Shown: positions 28,006 to 37,854, counted from the stretch's first letter. The stretch is DNA of 64,000 bases from Metabacillus halosaccharovorans (GCF_002019635.1 NZ_KV917372.1:620001-684000); one strand, 5' to 3'. Notes: generated from the sequence alone by a model not told the origin. Numbers and translations: made by a program.

Positions 28006-28968
28006 CTACCACAAGCTTCTTTCAGTTAATTTTCTAGAAATTCCATTAGCTGATAATACTAAGACCAAGCCTATAATAGATTCAAATAACCCGATCGCAG
28101 TTGCATAACTAAAATTACTAGATTCCAAACCAACTCGATATAAATATGTTGAGATAACATCTGATGTTTGATAAGTTAATGGGTTATATAAAAGTAAGAT
28201 TTTTTCAAAGCCTACTGCCAAGAAACTCCCGATATTTAGAATTAGTAAAACAACAATTGTTGGAAGAATTCCTGGTATTGTGATATGAAGAGTTTGTTTC
28301 CAGCGATTTGCACCATCTATTTTGGCAGCCTCATACAATGATTCATCTATTGTTGTTAGTGCTGCTAAGTACAAAATTGCTCCCCATCCCATCGTTTGCC
28401 ATATCTCTGAAGTTACATAAATGGTTCTGAACCATTCTGCTTGTTGAATAAAGTTAATCTTTTCACCCGTGAAAAATTCCACAATCGAATTGATAGTCCC
28501 ATTAACTGCTGTTAATTGCAGAATCATTCCTGCTACAATAACGATTGATAAAAAGTGAGGTAAATATGATGCCGTTTGAACAAACTTCTTGAATTTTTTC
28601 GCTTTAATTTCATTAAGCAATAAGGCAAAAATGATCGGCATCGGAAAACAAATAATAAGTGTTAATCCACCAAGCATTAGGGTGTTTTTAAACACATTCC
28701 AAAATGTTGGATCATTGATAAACATCTTAAAATAATGTAGGCCTACCCAAGATTCCCCGTAAATTTTACCTCCAGGCATAAATCGTCTAAATGCAATAAT
28801 ATTCCCAAACATAGGTCCATATTTAAATATGATTAAGTAAATGATGGGTAGAACTAGCAATGAGTACAGCTGCCAATCCCTTCGTATGATAGTTCCCAAA
28901 AAAGCTAGTTTACTTCTTTTGATTACAATATTTGATTCCCCACCTGTTTCGACTTTAATTTCTGCCAT
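28006..28968 (-). CDS. ABC sugar permease (LplB/YteP type)
   Basis: 320 residues, six helices, MalF-like. The EAA loop is YEAAKIDGANRWKQTLHITI followed by PGILP. FKYGPMFGNIIAFRRFMPGG near the N-terminus is a common subfamily segment. First gene of the importer unit. The start is preceded by GGGGGATTAAT. Its promoter region carries GntR operator copy 2 and a cre-like site, so the importer is probably under both substrate and catabolite control. Confidence 0.9.
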   Translation of the reverse strand: MAEIKVETGGESNIVIKRSKLAFLGTIIRRDWQLYSLLVLPIIYLIIFKYGPMFGNIIAFRRFMPGGKIYGESWVGLHYFKMFINDPTFWNVFKNTLMLGGLTLIICFPMPIIFALLLNEIKAKKFKKFVQTASYLPHFLSIVIVAGMILQLTAVNGTINSIVEFFTGEKINFIQQAEWFRTIYVTSEIWQTMGWGAILYLAALTTIDESLYEAAKIDGANRWKQTLHITIPGILPTIVVLLILNIGSFLAVGFEKILLLYNPLTYQTSDVISTYLYRVGLESSNFSYATAIGLFESIIGLVLVLSANGISRKLTERSLW

Positions 28969-29021
28969 ATTAATCCCCCCACTCTTTTCACAAAATAATT
29001 AAGAACAAAAACAACATATCT

Positions 29022-29035
29022 TTGAAGCGCTTACA
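29022..29035. promoter_or_regulatory. cre-like site upstream of the importer
   Basis: TTGAAGCGCTTACA matches the CcpA cre consensus TGWNANCGNTNWCA at all fixed positions except two at the left end. Located 54 bp before the permease start. Confidence 0.45.
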
Positions 29036-29087
29036 AACAATTCGAGAGTTTTATATGTTTCTGTTTGATTACAAATGAATATTAATA

Positions 29088-29103
29088 ATACTAGTATGGT
29101 AGT
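29088..29103. promoter_or_regulatory. GntR-type operator, copy 2 (importer)
   Basis: ATACTAGTATGGTAGT, identical to copies 1 and 3, 120 bp before the permease start. On the minus strand it lies just downstream of a possible TTGTAA ... TATTAC promoter. The rest of the 291-bp gap to the oxidoreductase gene shows no gene. Confidence 0.75.
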
Positions 29104-29259
29104 AATATGAAATAGGATAAATTTACAACCGAAATGTTTATATGAGCAATAAAATTAGTGGAGCAGGTGTTTTATGCGACATTCTGTAAAAAAAACAATA
29201 TTATATTACTGTCCTGCCCCATCCATTTGGTTATATTAATTTTTTCTACTACTTAAATA

Positions 29260-30354
29260 CTAGATTTGCATTTCTTCTTCATTTGAGATATTTATCGCGT
29301 TAAGCTGTGCAAGTAAGCATAACTCAGCAGCTTTAAATGTATGCTCTTGAGTCATCGCATTCTCCGTTCCATTTAAGCAGTCTAAAATATGTGAACCGAA
29401 ATATGGAAATCCCACTTTTCCATTTACATTAAAATGTTTTTCACCAACTTCATTGACTAGATACAAGTGACTACCGCTTTTTTCTCTTGCAATATCAACA
29501 TATTTTCTTAATTCTATATAGCCTTCTGTACCTAAGATGAGTGTTCTTCCATCTCCCCAAGTACTTAGACCGGTCGGAGTTAACCAATCAACCCGGAAAT
29601 AACCTGTTGCTCCATTATCAGCAATTAAATTAGCATCCCCAAAATCTTCAAGCTCAGGATATTTTGAATGTTTGTAGTTTCCTACTTTACTATGGACCAC
29701 TCTTGCGTCTTTAGCTCCTGTATAAAATAAAAACTGTTCAATTTGATGACTTCCGATGTCACATAAAATTCCGCCATAAAATTCTTTTTTGAAGAACCAA
29801 TCCGGTCGATGATCTGGATTAGTACGATGTGGACCTGTGCCCATCACTTGAACAACATCTCCAATTGCACCTTGCTCAATAAGCTGCCCTGCAAAAATGG
29901 CACTTTCATTATGAAGACGTTCACTATAATAGACAGCCCAAATGAGTCCAGTTTCTTTCACTTTATCTTTGGCAGCTTGTAATTGACTTAATGTTGTAAA
30001 GGGTGCTTTGTCAGTAAAATAGTGCTTACCTGCATTCATGGTTCTCAAACCTAATTCACATCGTTTAGATGTAATGGCTGCACCGGCAACTAACTGAACA
30101 GAAGGGTCCTGAAGAACTTCTTCCTCAGATACAGCAACCTTCACGTTTGGAAAAATTCCACAAAATCTGTCCACCTTTTTTTTATCAGGGTCATACACCC
30201 ATTTTAATTCAGCACCAGCCTCTATTAATCCATTACACATTCCATAAATGTGTCCATGATCAAGTCCAATAGCAGCAAAAGCAAATTCACCTTCTTGAAC
30301 AACAGGTTCATATTTACCTATTGGCGCATAATTCATGCCATCATGTGTTTGCAT
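29260..30354 (-). CDS. Gfo/Idh/MocA family NAD(P)-dependent oxidoreductase
   Basis: 364 residues. N-terminal Rossmann domain (FAAIGLDHGHIYGMCNGLIE, then ELKWVYDPDKKKVDRF), followed by the EKP-like substrate loop, here TDKAPFTT, in which Lys is kept. The C-terminal alpha/beta domain includes CDIGSHQIEQFLFYTGA with the conserved His. The VGLDHGH start marks a subgroup distinct from its neighbour. The substrate is unknown; the family oxidises sugars, sugar acids or inositols. It lies 24 bp behind the second Gfo/Idh gene, so the pair is an operon. Confidence 0.85.
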   Translation of the reverse strand: MQTHDGMNYAPIGKYEPVVQEGEFAFAAIGLDHGHIYGMCNGLIEAGAELKWVYDPDKKKVDRFCGIFPNVKVAVSEEEVLQDPSVQLVAGAAITSKRCELGLRTMNAGKHYFTDKAPFTTLSQLQAAKDKVKETGLIWAVYYSERLHNESAIFAGQLIEQGAIGDVVQVMGTGPHRTNPDHRPDWFFKKEFYGGILCDIGSHQIEQFLFYTGAKDARVVHSKVGNYKHSKYPELEDFGDANLIADNGATGYFRVDWLTPTGLSTWGDGRTLILGTEGYIELRKYVDIAREKSGSHLYLVNEVGEKHFNVNGKVGFPYFGSHILDCLNGTENAMTQEHTFKAAELCLLAQLNAINISNEEEMQI

Positions 30355-30378
30355 AATATCCTCCTTGACTCGCTTTAT

Positions 30379-31539
30379 TTACTCGTATTTACCACCTGTT
30401 GTAATTTTTGTATCAGAGAAATTTTCAATGCTCGTTGTTTTCTCATAAAAACGTTTAACATGTGCAAGTATTCCTTCACGTGTATAAAAAGGATCATCTA
30501 CTGAAAGAGGTAATGTTACGCGAACACCTTCATTTGCAGACTTGTAAATGGCTGTAATGAGTTCTAATGTATTACGTCCTTGAATACCATCAACAAGTAA
30601 ACACTCTTGGCCATTGATGGCTTCTAAGAACTGATTAATTTGTCCAGTGTGGCCTTCATGTTCAAGTAATGGACATTCATCCCAAAATTGTTGAATCTTC
30701 GTTTCGATGTCAGTATCACTTTCTTCGTATGGAAATCCATTCGCTCGAGCCTTTTGCGCTTTCACCTTCCATGGAACAGAAACTCTTGCTTTTTCCCCTT
30801 GAAAAATAAGCTGCTGTTCTTCACCATGATGGACAACAGAACTCGTCACTTGTGCTAATCCTCCATCTTCATACTGTAAAATGGCAACCGACAGATCTTC
30901 AACCTCTGCATTATCATGTAATGTATTTGAAGAAATAGCTACGATTTCTTTCGGCATTCCCATCATCCATTGCAACATATCAATATGATGAACAGCATGA
31001 TTTAACGTACAGCCTCCACCTTCTTTTTCCCAAGTGCCTCTCCACCATAAATCATAGTAACTATGACCTCTCCACCAATAGGAATCAATTTGTGCATGAG
31101 CTATTTTCCCAATTAATTTCTGGTTCAGTACATGACTTAAATTCATAATTGGATTCATAAAACGATTTTGAGCAACAACAGATAGTAGTCTATTGCTTTC
31201 CTTAGCTGCCATAATCATGTCGTCACATTCTTTTAATGAGGAAGCCATTGGTTTTTCAACCAAAACATGTTTACCCGCTCGAAGAAAGTCAACAGCTAGA
31301 TTTCTATGAGTAAAAGGTGGTGTACATATTGAAACAGCATCAATTGTTGGATCATCCAATAATTCACTGTAATCGCTAACAATTTTACATTTTAAAGAGA
31401 AAGTTTCTGCAAGTGTCCTCGCTTTGTCTGGGTAGATATCTGCTAATGCAACGATTTTACATTTTTCCGATAAAGTATCATACGCTTTAACATGGGCAGA
31501 AGCTATTCCACCGGCACCGATAATGGCTATATTAATCAA
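30379..31539 (-). CDS. Gfo/Idh/MocA family NAD(P)-dependent oxidoreductase
   Basis: 386 residues. Dinucleotide loop INIAIIGAGGIASAHVKAYD, the conserved HVLVEKPMASSLKEC with the catalytic EKP lysine, and the C-terminal GGGCTLNHAVHHIDMLQWMM with the metal/catalytic His. Starts at TTG (31539). A sigma-A promoter (TTGAAA at 31625-31630, TATAAG at 31603-31608, 16-bp spacer) is followed directly by GntR operator copy 3, so the pair has its own uronate-responsive promoter. Exact reaction unknown. Confidence 0.86.
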   Translation of the reverse strand: MINIAIIGAGGIASAHVKAYDTLSEKCKIVALADIYPDKARTLAETFSLKCKIVSDYSELLDDPTIDAVSICTPPFTHRNLAVDFLRAGKHVLVEKPMASSLKECDDMIMAAKESNRLLSVVAQNRFMNPIMNLSHVLNQKLIGKIAHAQIDSYWWRGHSYYDLWWRGTWEKEGGGCTLNHAVHHIDMLQWMMGMPKEIVAISSNTLHDNAEVEDLSVAILQYEDGGLAQVTSSVVHHGEEQQLIFQGEKARVSVPWKVKAQKARANGFPYEESDTDIETKIQQFWDECPLLEHEGHTGQINQFLEAINGQECLLVDGIQGRNTLELITAIYKSANEGVRVTLPLSVDDPFYTREGILAHVKRFYEKTTSIENFSDTKITTGGKYE

Positions 31540-31583
31540 GGGACCATTTCCTTTCCGAATAGAAGATTAATAATATCCTAGTA

Positions 31584-31599
31584 ATACTAGTATGGTAGT
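31584..31599. promoter_or_regulatory. GntR-type operator, copy 3 (oxidoreductase pair)
   Basis: ATACTAGTATGGTAGT. It lies 3 bp downstream of the TATAAG minus-10 box (31603-31608, complement), over the expected transcription start, a classic repressor position. Confidence 0.78.
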
Positions 31600-31634
31600 G
31601 AACTTATAAAAAAATGTTATGTCATTTCAAAATA

Positions 31635-33725
31635 TTAGTAAATAAGGCGACTATGTTCATCCTGGATACCGGAATGTCTAAAGAAATACGTATTGATACG
31701 ATCTCTCCACTCAATTGCATTTTCTAATTGCATGTTAAATCGATCTAATACATTTTTATACCGATAGGAATCTATGTTTTGCTCAAGCTGTTTCCACTTT
31801 TGAATCATATCCTGAACCTGTTCAACCCCTAAAAAGTGTGTATCGTAAATATGTTGAATAACCGTCTTACCCGATTTTAATTGATGACGATAAGGGACAT
31901 GATGGAAAAATAATAATAAATTATCCGGACACGTTTCAATTGAATCATATAGACTGGCGTTTTCAGGATAATATTGTGAAGTATATCCAGTTCCGTCTTT
32001 TATCGTTCGATTCACTCCTGTACCAAAGCAATCTGAAAAATGATACGTTCCCCACAATGAGTATTCATACCCTTCAATATTAGGTCCATAGTGATGACCC
32101 GGATTAATCATCCAGCCAACCCCAAGCGGTGCCGTATAATTCTCATAAATCTCCCAAGAATGAAGAAGCATTTTCGTAATAGTTGAAACAACTTCATCAT
32201 CATGACCAAATGTAATACGAACCCACTCATTCGCAATTTCCTCTGATGTTAAGTCGGTATTCCAAATTAAACGGCCATAGCCAAAAAAGTTTGCTTGAGC
32301 AAGTGTATTTCCTGTCCAGTTCATATCATTTCCAATATTAGATACAGCTGTGATACCACTATATGTTAGGTCAAACTGTGATCCATCTACAATCGATTTG
32401 ATCGTGGTTCCTTCTCCCTTTGCGTGCGTGTCAAAGTCCAAAACTTCCTTCCATTGTGGAACAAGGAAGCATAAATCTTTTTGTTGTCCCGTATATTCTT
32501 GTGCCACTTGAAATTCAAGTACATGGTTTGTGTTCTGCAGGGCACCAAATAAAGGGGAAACAGGTTCTCTTACTTGGAAATCCATTGGACCATTTTTAAT
32601 CTGGAGAATAACATTATCCATAAACTCTCCGTCTAATGGTTTAAAATGATCATATGCCGCTCTTGCACGATCTGTTTTTCGATCACGCCAATCTTGAAGA
32701 CAGTTGTAAACAAAACATCTCCAGAAAACAAGTCCACCAAACGGCTCAAGTGCTTTAGCCAGCATATTTGCCCCATCTGCATGTGTACGATTATATGTAA
32801 AAGGCCCGGGACGATGTTCTGAATCCGCTTTCACAATAAACCCGCCAAAATCAGGTATATGTTGATAAATCTCTTTTGTTTTCTCGATCCACCATTGCTG
32901 TACATCTTTATCCAAAGGATCTGCAGTTGGAAGATTACCAATTTCCATTGTACTTGCATAATTAACACTTAAATATGTTGTAATACCATAACATCTCATA
33001 ATATCAGCAATTTCTGCAACGCTTGGTAGCATTTCTTTTGTAATAAGATTAGTCTCCACTTTGTGCACGTTTACATTATTAATGGATAAACTGTTAATTC
33101 CGACTGAAGATAACAATCTAGCATAGTCTTTGATTCTTTTTATATCATGTATAAATTCATAGTCTTTATAGAAAATGGAATCTCCAGAATATCCCCGCTC
33201 AATACTACCGTCCATATTATCCCAATGATTAATCATTCGAATTTGGTTAGACGGATTTTCTATAATGGCTAATTCATTAAGGTTTTCTCGCATTTGCATA
33301 AGTCTTAAGAGATGAAATGCTCCATATAACACACCTTTATCCTGTTTTCCAATTATCGCGATTGTATGATGGTTTTTGTATGTAATCGTTTGAATAAGGT
33401 AGCTGTCTTCTTGTAAATGATCTAAAACTGTTGTATTAATACCATAATCTTTTAATTGGTTATTTTCATAAGTTGCTAAAACAATTGATGGTTTTTCTAG
33501 TGGGACTGCATGTACTGATGGAGGGTGTATCATCGAAGTAATACCTTGTACCAGCTCTTCTTTAGCTGCCTGAATGATTTGTGAATGATCTAAAAAGATG
33601 AGAGTTTCGCAATATGTCTGATAATGTTCTTTTATTGAGCTGTCAAGCTTATTATATTGCAGCCAACAATGATACGCTGCTTCCAAAGTTTGTTCTTTGA
33701 TTTGGATATTAGTGGAATTGTTCAA
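31635..33725 (-). CDS. aguA: alpha-glucuronidase, GH67
   Basis: 696 residues, full length for GH67. It removes (4-O-methyl)-alpha-D-glucuronic acid from the non-reducing end of xylo-oligosaccharides. By alignment from memory to Geobacillus AguA, catalytic residues are Glu303 ([10 protein letters not shown]), Asp382 ([11 protein letters not shown]) and Glu410 (AQEYTGQ); the 79- and 28-residue spacings match. No signal peptide, so it acts in the cytosol on imported aldouronates. TTG start behind AAAGGGG. It lies downstream of xylA across a hairpin. Confidence 0.95.
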   Translation of the reverse strand: MNNSTNIQIKEQTLEAAYHCWLQYNKLDSSIKEHYQTYCETLIFLDHSQIIQAAKEELVQGITSMIHPPSVHAVPLEKPSIVLATYENNQLKDYGINTTVLDHLQEDSYLIQTITYKNHHTIAIIGKQDKGVLYGAFHLLRLMQMRENLNELAIIENPSNQIRMINHWDNMDGSIERGYSGDSIFYKDYEFIHDIKRIKDYARLLSSVGINSLSINNVNVHKVETNLITKEMLPSVAEIADIMRCYGITTYLSVNYASTMEIGNLPTADPLDKDVQQWWIEKTKEIYQHIPDFGGFIVKADSEHRPGPFTYNRTHADGANMLAKALEPFGGLVFWRCFVYNCLQDWRDRKTDRARAAYDHFKPLDGEFMDNVILQIKNGPMDFQVREPVSPLFGALQNTNHVLEFQVAQEYTGQQKDLCFLVPQWKEVLDFDTHAKGEGTTIKSIVDGSQFDLTYSGITAVSNIGNDMNWTGNTLAQANFFGYGRLIWNTDLTSEEIANEWVRITFGHDDEVVSTITKMLLHSWEIYENYTAPLGVGWMINPGHHYGPNIEGYEYSLWGTYHFSDCFGTGVNRTIKDGTGYTSQYYPENASLYDSIETCPDNLLLFFHHVPYRHQLKSGKTVIQHIYDTHFLGVEQVQDMIQKWKQLEQNIDSYRYKNVLDRFNMQLENAIEWRDRINTYFFRHSGIQDEHSRLIY

Positions 33726-33749
33726 AGGATTACCCCTTTCCTTTTAATT

Positions 33750-33786
33750 TAGGATGACTCTACAGACAGAGTCATCCTCCTTTTTA
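33750..33786. terminator. xylA-aguA intercistronic hairpin
   Basis: Perfect 11-bp stem AGGATGACTCT (33751-33761)/AGAGTCATCCT (33768-33778). The T tract lies on the plus-strand side only, so for minus-strand xylA it may be a partial terminator or a stability hairpin. Confidence 0.6.
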
Positions 33787-33796
33787 TAAAAAGAAT

Positions 33797-35128
33797 TTAA
33801 ACCGTTACATTTGCCAATGTTTCAATAATGTATTGGTTTACCGTTGCTTTTAAACGCTCTTGTCTACCTGAAGCATTTTTAATTTCTGTTAATTGTAGAG
33901 CATATTCTTCAAGCTTGCGAAGGTTTGTTTTTCCTTCAACAATCTCTAGTCCAATTCCTTGTGTATAACTGCTATATCTTTCTTCAATAAAGTTATCAAG
34001 AACTTTATCTTGGATTAATTTGTTCGCAACTTTTGTACCGATTGCAAATGTGTCCATTCCGGCAATATGTGCATGGAAAAGATCTTCAGCTTCAAATGAT
34101 CCTCTTCTTACTTTTGCATCGAAGTTTAATCCGCCTTTTCCTAAGCCATCATTTTTGAGAATCTCATACATTGCTAATGTTGTAGAATATAAATCTGTCG
34201 GGAATTCATCCGTATCCCAGCCAAGTAGTGTATCACCTTGGTTTGCATCAACAGATCCCAGCATATTGTTTTCGCGTGCAACACGTAATTCGTGTTCGAA
34301 CGTATGACCTGCAAGTGTAGCGTGGTTTGCTTCAATATTAAATTTAAAATGGTCTGTAAGATCATATTTTTGCAAGAAAGCTAATCCAGTCGCAACATCA
34401 AAATCATATTGGTGTTTAGTAGGTTCTTTTGGTTTTGGTTCAATTAGGAATGGTGCATCAAAACCGATTTCTTTAGCATAGTCAACTGCCATATGGAAGA
34501 AACGTGCAAGGTTATCTAATTCTAAGCCCATGTTTGTATTAAGAAGTGTTTCATAGCCTTCACGACCACCCCAGAATACATAGTTTTCCGCACCTAGCTC
34601 TTTTCCAACTTCAAGCGCTTTTTTCACCTTTGCCGCTGAGTAAGCGTAAACATCAGCATTGTTAGAAGTAGCAGCCCCATGAACATAACGTGGGTTTGTA
34701 AACATGTTCGCTGTATTCCAGAGTAGCTTCGTTTTGCTTGTTTTCATATATTCTTTAATCATCGCAACAATAATATCTTGATTTTTATTTGATTCAGCTA
34801 ATGTTGCTCCTTCTGGTGCAATATCTACATCATGGAAGCAGAAGAATGGTACATTTAGCTTTTCGAAAAATTCAAATGCAGCTTCAACACGAGCTTTTGC
34901 TAAATCTAAGCCTTGCAAGTGATTCCATGGGCGAACAGCTGTTCCAACACCGAACGGATCGGAACCGTCAGCAGTAAATGTATGCCAGTATGCAACTGAA
35001 AAGCGGAGTAAATCCTCCATTTTCTTTCCGTTAATGACTTCCTCAGGATTATAGTATTTAAAAGCTAGAGGGTTTGCAGAACCAGGTCCTTCATATTTAA
35101 TTTGGTTAACGTTTTCAAAATAAGCCAT
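33797..35128 (-). CDS. xylA: D-xylose isomerase
   Basis: 443 residues from the ATG at 35128, 8 nt after GGGAGG; longer readings run into the leader. XylA interconverts D-xylose and D-xylulose with two divalent metals. Seen are [14 protein letters not shown] (active-site His), [36 protein letters not shown] and [18 protein letters not shown], the standard metal and substrate residues. The leader has a XylR-type operator and a cre. No xylB or xylR is adjacent, unlike the B. subtilis xylAB operon. Confidence 0.96.
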   Translation of the reverse strand: MAYFENVNQIKYEGPGSANPLAFKYYNPEEVINGKKMEDLLRFSVAYWHTFTADGSDPFGVGTAVRPWNHLQGLDLAKARVEAAFEFFEKLNVPFFCFHDVDIAPEGATLAESNKNQDIIVAMIKEYMKTSKTKLLWNTANMFTNPRYVHGAATSNNADVYAYSAAKVKKALEVGKELGAENYVFWGGREGYETLLNTNMGLELDNLARFFHMAVDYAKEIGFDAPFLIEPKPKEPTKHQYDFDVATGLAFLQKYDLTDHFKFNIEANHATLAGHTFEHELRVARENNMLGSVDANQGDTLLGWDTDEFPTDLYSTTLAMYEILKNDGLGKGGLNFDAKVRRGSFEAEDLFHAHIAGMDTFAIGTKVANKLIQDKVLDNFIEERYSSYTQGIGLEIVEGKTNLRKLEEYALQLTEIKNASGRQERLKATVNQYIIETLANVTV

Positions 35129-35173
35129 GTTTTTTGCCTCCCGATTAACTAAACTTAAAAACTCCCAAACTAC

Positions 35174-35187
35174 TGTTAACGCTTTCA
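35174..35187. promoter_or_regulatory. cre site in the xylA leader
   Basis: TGTTAACGCTTTCA matches the CcpA consensus TGWNANCGNTNWCA at every position. It lies 46 bp before the xylA ATG, between operator and gene, where CcpA would block elongation. Confidence 0.78.
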
Positions 35188-35285
35188 ATAATAGAGCATT
35201 AACATACAACAATTAGCTTTTTGGTTGTCTTTTAATATAAGTTTTATTCTTTTGTTCCTTACACCAATATAATAACACCTCTAAG

Positions 35286-35310
35286 TTAGTTTGTCTATTG
35301 AATAAACTAA
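35286..35310. promoter_or_regulatory. XylR operator (xylO-like) of xylA
   Basis: A 25-bp dyad with arms TTAGTTTGT (35286-35294) and ATAAACTAA (35302-35310), one arm mismatch. Its length and arm sequence match the Bacillus xylose-repressor operator. On the minus strand it overlaps a possible promoter with TATTAT at 17-bp spacing from TAGACA. Confidence 0.75.
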
Positions 35311-35393
35311 GTTTTTTTATTTTTTTTCAATCCTCGTCAATTATCTACAATACATGTCTGGAATTTCGCTAAAATCATAGAACTACACGTATG

Positions 35394-36239
35394 TTAGACA
35401 CCTGAATAAGCCATAAATCCACCATCAACCGGTACACTTATTCCTGTAACGAATTTACTTGAGTTCTCATCGATTAACCATAATAATGTACCTAATAAGT
35501 CATCTGGATCTCCCAGTCTTTTCATAGGAGTGTGTGCTAGAATTTTTTTCGTTCGGTCAGTATAGCTGCCATCCTCGTTTTTCAATAATTTTTCATTTTG
35601 TTTCGTTAAGAAAAATCCTGGTGCAATTGCATTTACACGAATACCTGTCTCAGCCATATGGACCGCAAGCCATTTTGTGAAATTCTCAATTCCGGATTTT
35701 GCTGCACTATATGCAGGTACCTTTGTCATAGGGCTTGGTGCACTCATTGATGAAATATTGATGATCGTTCCTTTTGTTTCAATCATTCTCTTCGTAAATA
35801 CTTGAGTCGGAATTAATGTGCCGATAATATTCAGATTAAAAACAGACTGAAAACCTTCTGTCGTAAGGTCAAAGAAAGTCGTAATATCTTTATTTTCTAA
35901 ATCTGACATCTCAAAGATTTCCTTCGTTGTTACCCCCTTCGGATGATTTCCTCCGGCACCATTTATTAATACATGGTAGTCACCGTATACTTCAAAGATC
36001 TTTTGCTCTGCTTTTTTTACACTTTCAATATTAAGTACGTCACACTCGATAGCTAGTGCATCTCCACCAGCTTGAATAATTTCATTCACAACTGCCAAAC
36101 CTTTTTCGTATGTACGGTTTAAAATAGCGACCTTCATTCCTTGTCGAGCTAATTCAATAGCCATACGACCGCAAAGAACTCCTCCGCCACCTGTAATAAC
36201 TGCTACTTTACCTTTTAAATCTTCATATATTGGTAACAT
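35394..36239 (-). CDS. uxuB: SDR-family D-mannonate oxidoreductase (fructuronate reductase), UxuB/YjmF type
   Basis: 281 residues of the short-chain dehydrogenase family. Cofactor loop [25 protein letters not shown] motif with an extended insert ([20 protein letters not shown]) typical of Bacillus YjmF, and catalytic [10 protein letters not shown] (Tyr-x3-Lys). It would reduce D-fructuronate to D-mannonate, the substrate of UxuA. This class is unrelated to the long-chain UxuB of E. coli. Start behind GGAGTAGAAAAT. It lies upstream of xylA with its own leader carrying a partial cre. Confidence 0.86.
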   Translation of the reverse strand: MLPIYEDLKGKVAVITGGGGVLCGRMAIELARQGMKVAILNRTYEKGLAVVNEIIQAGGDALAIECDVLNIESVKKAEQKIFEVYGDYHVLINGAGGNHPKGVTTKEIFEMSDLENKDITTFFDLTTEGFQSVFNLNIIGTLIPTQVFTKRMIETKGTIINISSMSAPSPMTKVPAYSAAKSGIENFTKWLAVHMAETGIRVNAIAPGFFLTKQNEKLLKNEDGSYTDRTKKILAHTPMKRLGDPDDLLGTLLWLIDENSSKFVTGISVPVDGGFMAYSGV

Positions 36240-36283
36240 ATTTTCTACTCCTTTTAAAAGTTAAAGTTCATATTATGTAATGT

Positions 36284-36297
36284 TTAACGCTTACATT
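36284..36297. promoter_or_regulatory. partial cre upstream of uxuB
   Basis: GTTTAACGCTTACA has the full right half of the cre consensus (CGNTNWCA), but the left TG is shifted by one base. Weak candidate for CcpA control. Confidence 0.35.
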
Positions 36298-36447
36298 TTT
36301 AATCATACAAACCATTTTCCAGATTATTCATAATGCATCTCTTTGTTTAACCATTAACCTAAGTATATGTGAACTTTTTCAATTTTCCAATAGAAAAAGT
36401 TATAAAATTAAAAAAAGAAAGAAAAAACTATATTAATGATTATATAA

Positions 36448-36480
36448 GAAAAACAGGTGAGAAGATTCACCTGTTTTTGA
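36448..36480 (-). terminator. terminator of glnA
   Basis: 12-bp stem AAAAACAGGTGA (36449-36460) with 36467-36478, 6-nt loop, placed just after the glnA stop. Confidence 0.85.
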
Positions 36481-36489
36481 AAATTAGAA

Positions 36490-37854
36490 TTAGAATTTAG
36501 ATTGATAGTTATCAATTTCCCATGAATGTACTGCTGTACGATAGCTATCCCATTCTGCTTTTTTAGCAGATACGTATTCGCCATATACGTGCTCACCTAA
36601 TGTTTTGCGGCCGATTTCACCATTTTGGAATTCAGCAATTGATTTTTCAAGGCTTCCTGGAAGATTTTCAATTCCAAGTTCTTCGCGACGCTCTTCTGTC
36701 ATGTGGAAGATATCTTCATTAATAGAAGCTGGAGCTTTTAAGCCTTTTTCAATCCCTTCAAGACCAGCAGATGCGATAATCGCAAATGTTAGGTATGGAT
36801 TTGCAGATGGATCTGGACAACGAAGCTCAACACGAGTTGCCATACCTTTTTTAGCTGGAATACGAATTAGTGCTGAACGGTTTGATGCAGACCATGCGAT
36901 ATAGCAAGGTGCTTCATATCCAGGAACTAAACGCTTATAAGAGTTTACTAATGGATTTGTTACAGCAACAATGTTTTTCGCATTTTCTACTAAACCTGCG
37001 ATGAATGAATAAGCTTCATCAGATAATTGTAATTCATCTGCTTCATTATAAAATGCATTTTCCCCATCTTTAAAGAATGACATATTTACGTGCATACCAG
37101 AACCGTTGATTCCGAAAACTGGTTTTGGCATAAATGTAGCATGTAAGCCGAATTTTTGGGCAATTGTTTTAACAACCCACTTATAAGTAGTAGATAAATC
37201 TGCTGCACCTAAAGCGTCAGCATATTTAAAGTTAATTTCGTGTTGACCTTCAGCAACTTCATGATGAGAAGCTTCGATTGTGAAGCCCATCGCTTTTAAT
37301 GCTCGGTAAATTTCTAATCGTACACGTTCACCTAAGTCTTTTGGTGATGGCTCAAAATAACCGCCATTATCATCTAATTGTTGAGTTGGGTTTCCGTCTG
37401 CATCTGTTTTGAATAAGAAGAACTCTAATTCCGGACCAACTGAGATTGTGTAACCTTTATCAGCTGCACGCTCTACTGTCTTTTTTAAAACATTACGAGT
37501 ATCACCCTCGAAAAGAGTTCCATCAGGGTTCACAGCTGAACAAAGGAAACGCGCTTCAGAATATCCTTCTTCAACAGACCAAGGTAATACTGCAAATGTT
37601 GTAAGATCAGGTTGTAAGTATAGATCTGACTTGTTAATTGGAGAGAAACCTTTTACAGAAGAACCGTCAAACATTTGTTTCCCTGCAACAACATCATCGA
37701 ATTGCTCTACAGTAACAGTCACGCTTTTTAAAATACCCTCTATATCTACAAATTGTAGATGGATAAGCTCTACACTTTTAGAGCTGATAATTTCTTTAAT
37801 TTGTGCAAGAATTTCCGTATCATTTTTACCTTTTGAAATAACCGCTTCACTCAT
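36490..37854 (-). CDS. glnA: type I glutamine synthetase
   Basis: 454 residues from the ATG at 37854 (AGAGG ribosome site). GSI beta-grasp segment DIEGILKSVTV, the metal-binding VGPELEFFLF, the ATP-site NGSGMHVNMSFFKDGENAFY and a KRLVPGYEAPCYIAWSASNR block with R-RIP are all present. It makes glutamine from glutamate and ammonia. Unlike the usual Bacillus glnRA operon it stands alone, without glnR, and I find no GlnR/TnrA site (TGTNA-N7-TNACA) upstream, so it may be a second, differently controlled copy. Confidence 0.93.
   Translation of the reverse strand: MSEAVISKGKNDTEILAQIKEIISSKSVELIHLQFVDIEGILKSVTVTVEQFDDVVAGKQMFDGSSVKGFSPINKSDLYLQPDLTTFAVLPWSVEEGYSEARFLCSAVNPDGTLFEGDTRNVLKKTVERAADKGYTISVGPELEFFLFKTDADGNPTQQLDDNGGYFEPSPKDLGERVRLEIYRALKAMGFTIEASHHEVAEGQHEINFKYADALGAADLSTTYKWVVKTIAQKFGLHATFMPKPVFGINGSGMHVNMSFFKDGENAFYNEADELQLSDEAYSFIAGLVENAKNIVAVTNPLVNSYKRLVPGYEAPCYIAWSASNRSALIRIPAKKGMATRVELRCPDPSANPYLTFAIIASAGLEGIEKGLKAPASINEDIFHMTEERREELGIENLPGSLEKSIAEFQNGEIGRKTLGEHVYGEYVSAKKAEWDSYRTAVHSWEIDNYQSKF

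Noticed and set aside
29159-29223. GGAGCAGG ... CCTGCCCC inverted repeat before the importer
   Set aside because: The loop is about 50 nt with a mismatch; too loose to call a terminator or operator.
30745-30765. cre-like TTTTGCGCTTTCAC inside a Gfo/Idh gene
   Set aside because: Three mismatches in the left half of the cre consensus.
36408-36596. 62-codon minus-strand frame over the glnA end
   Set aside because: Crosses the glnA terminator and overlaps glnA in another frame.
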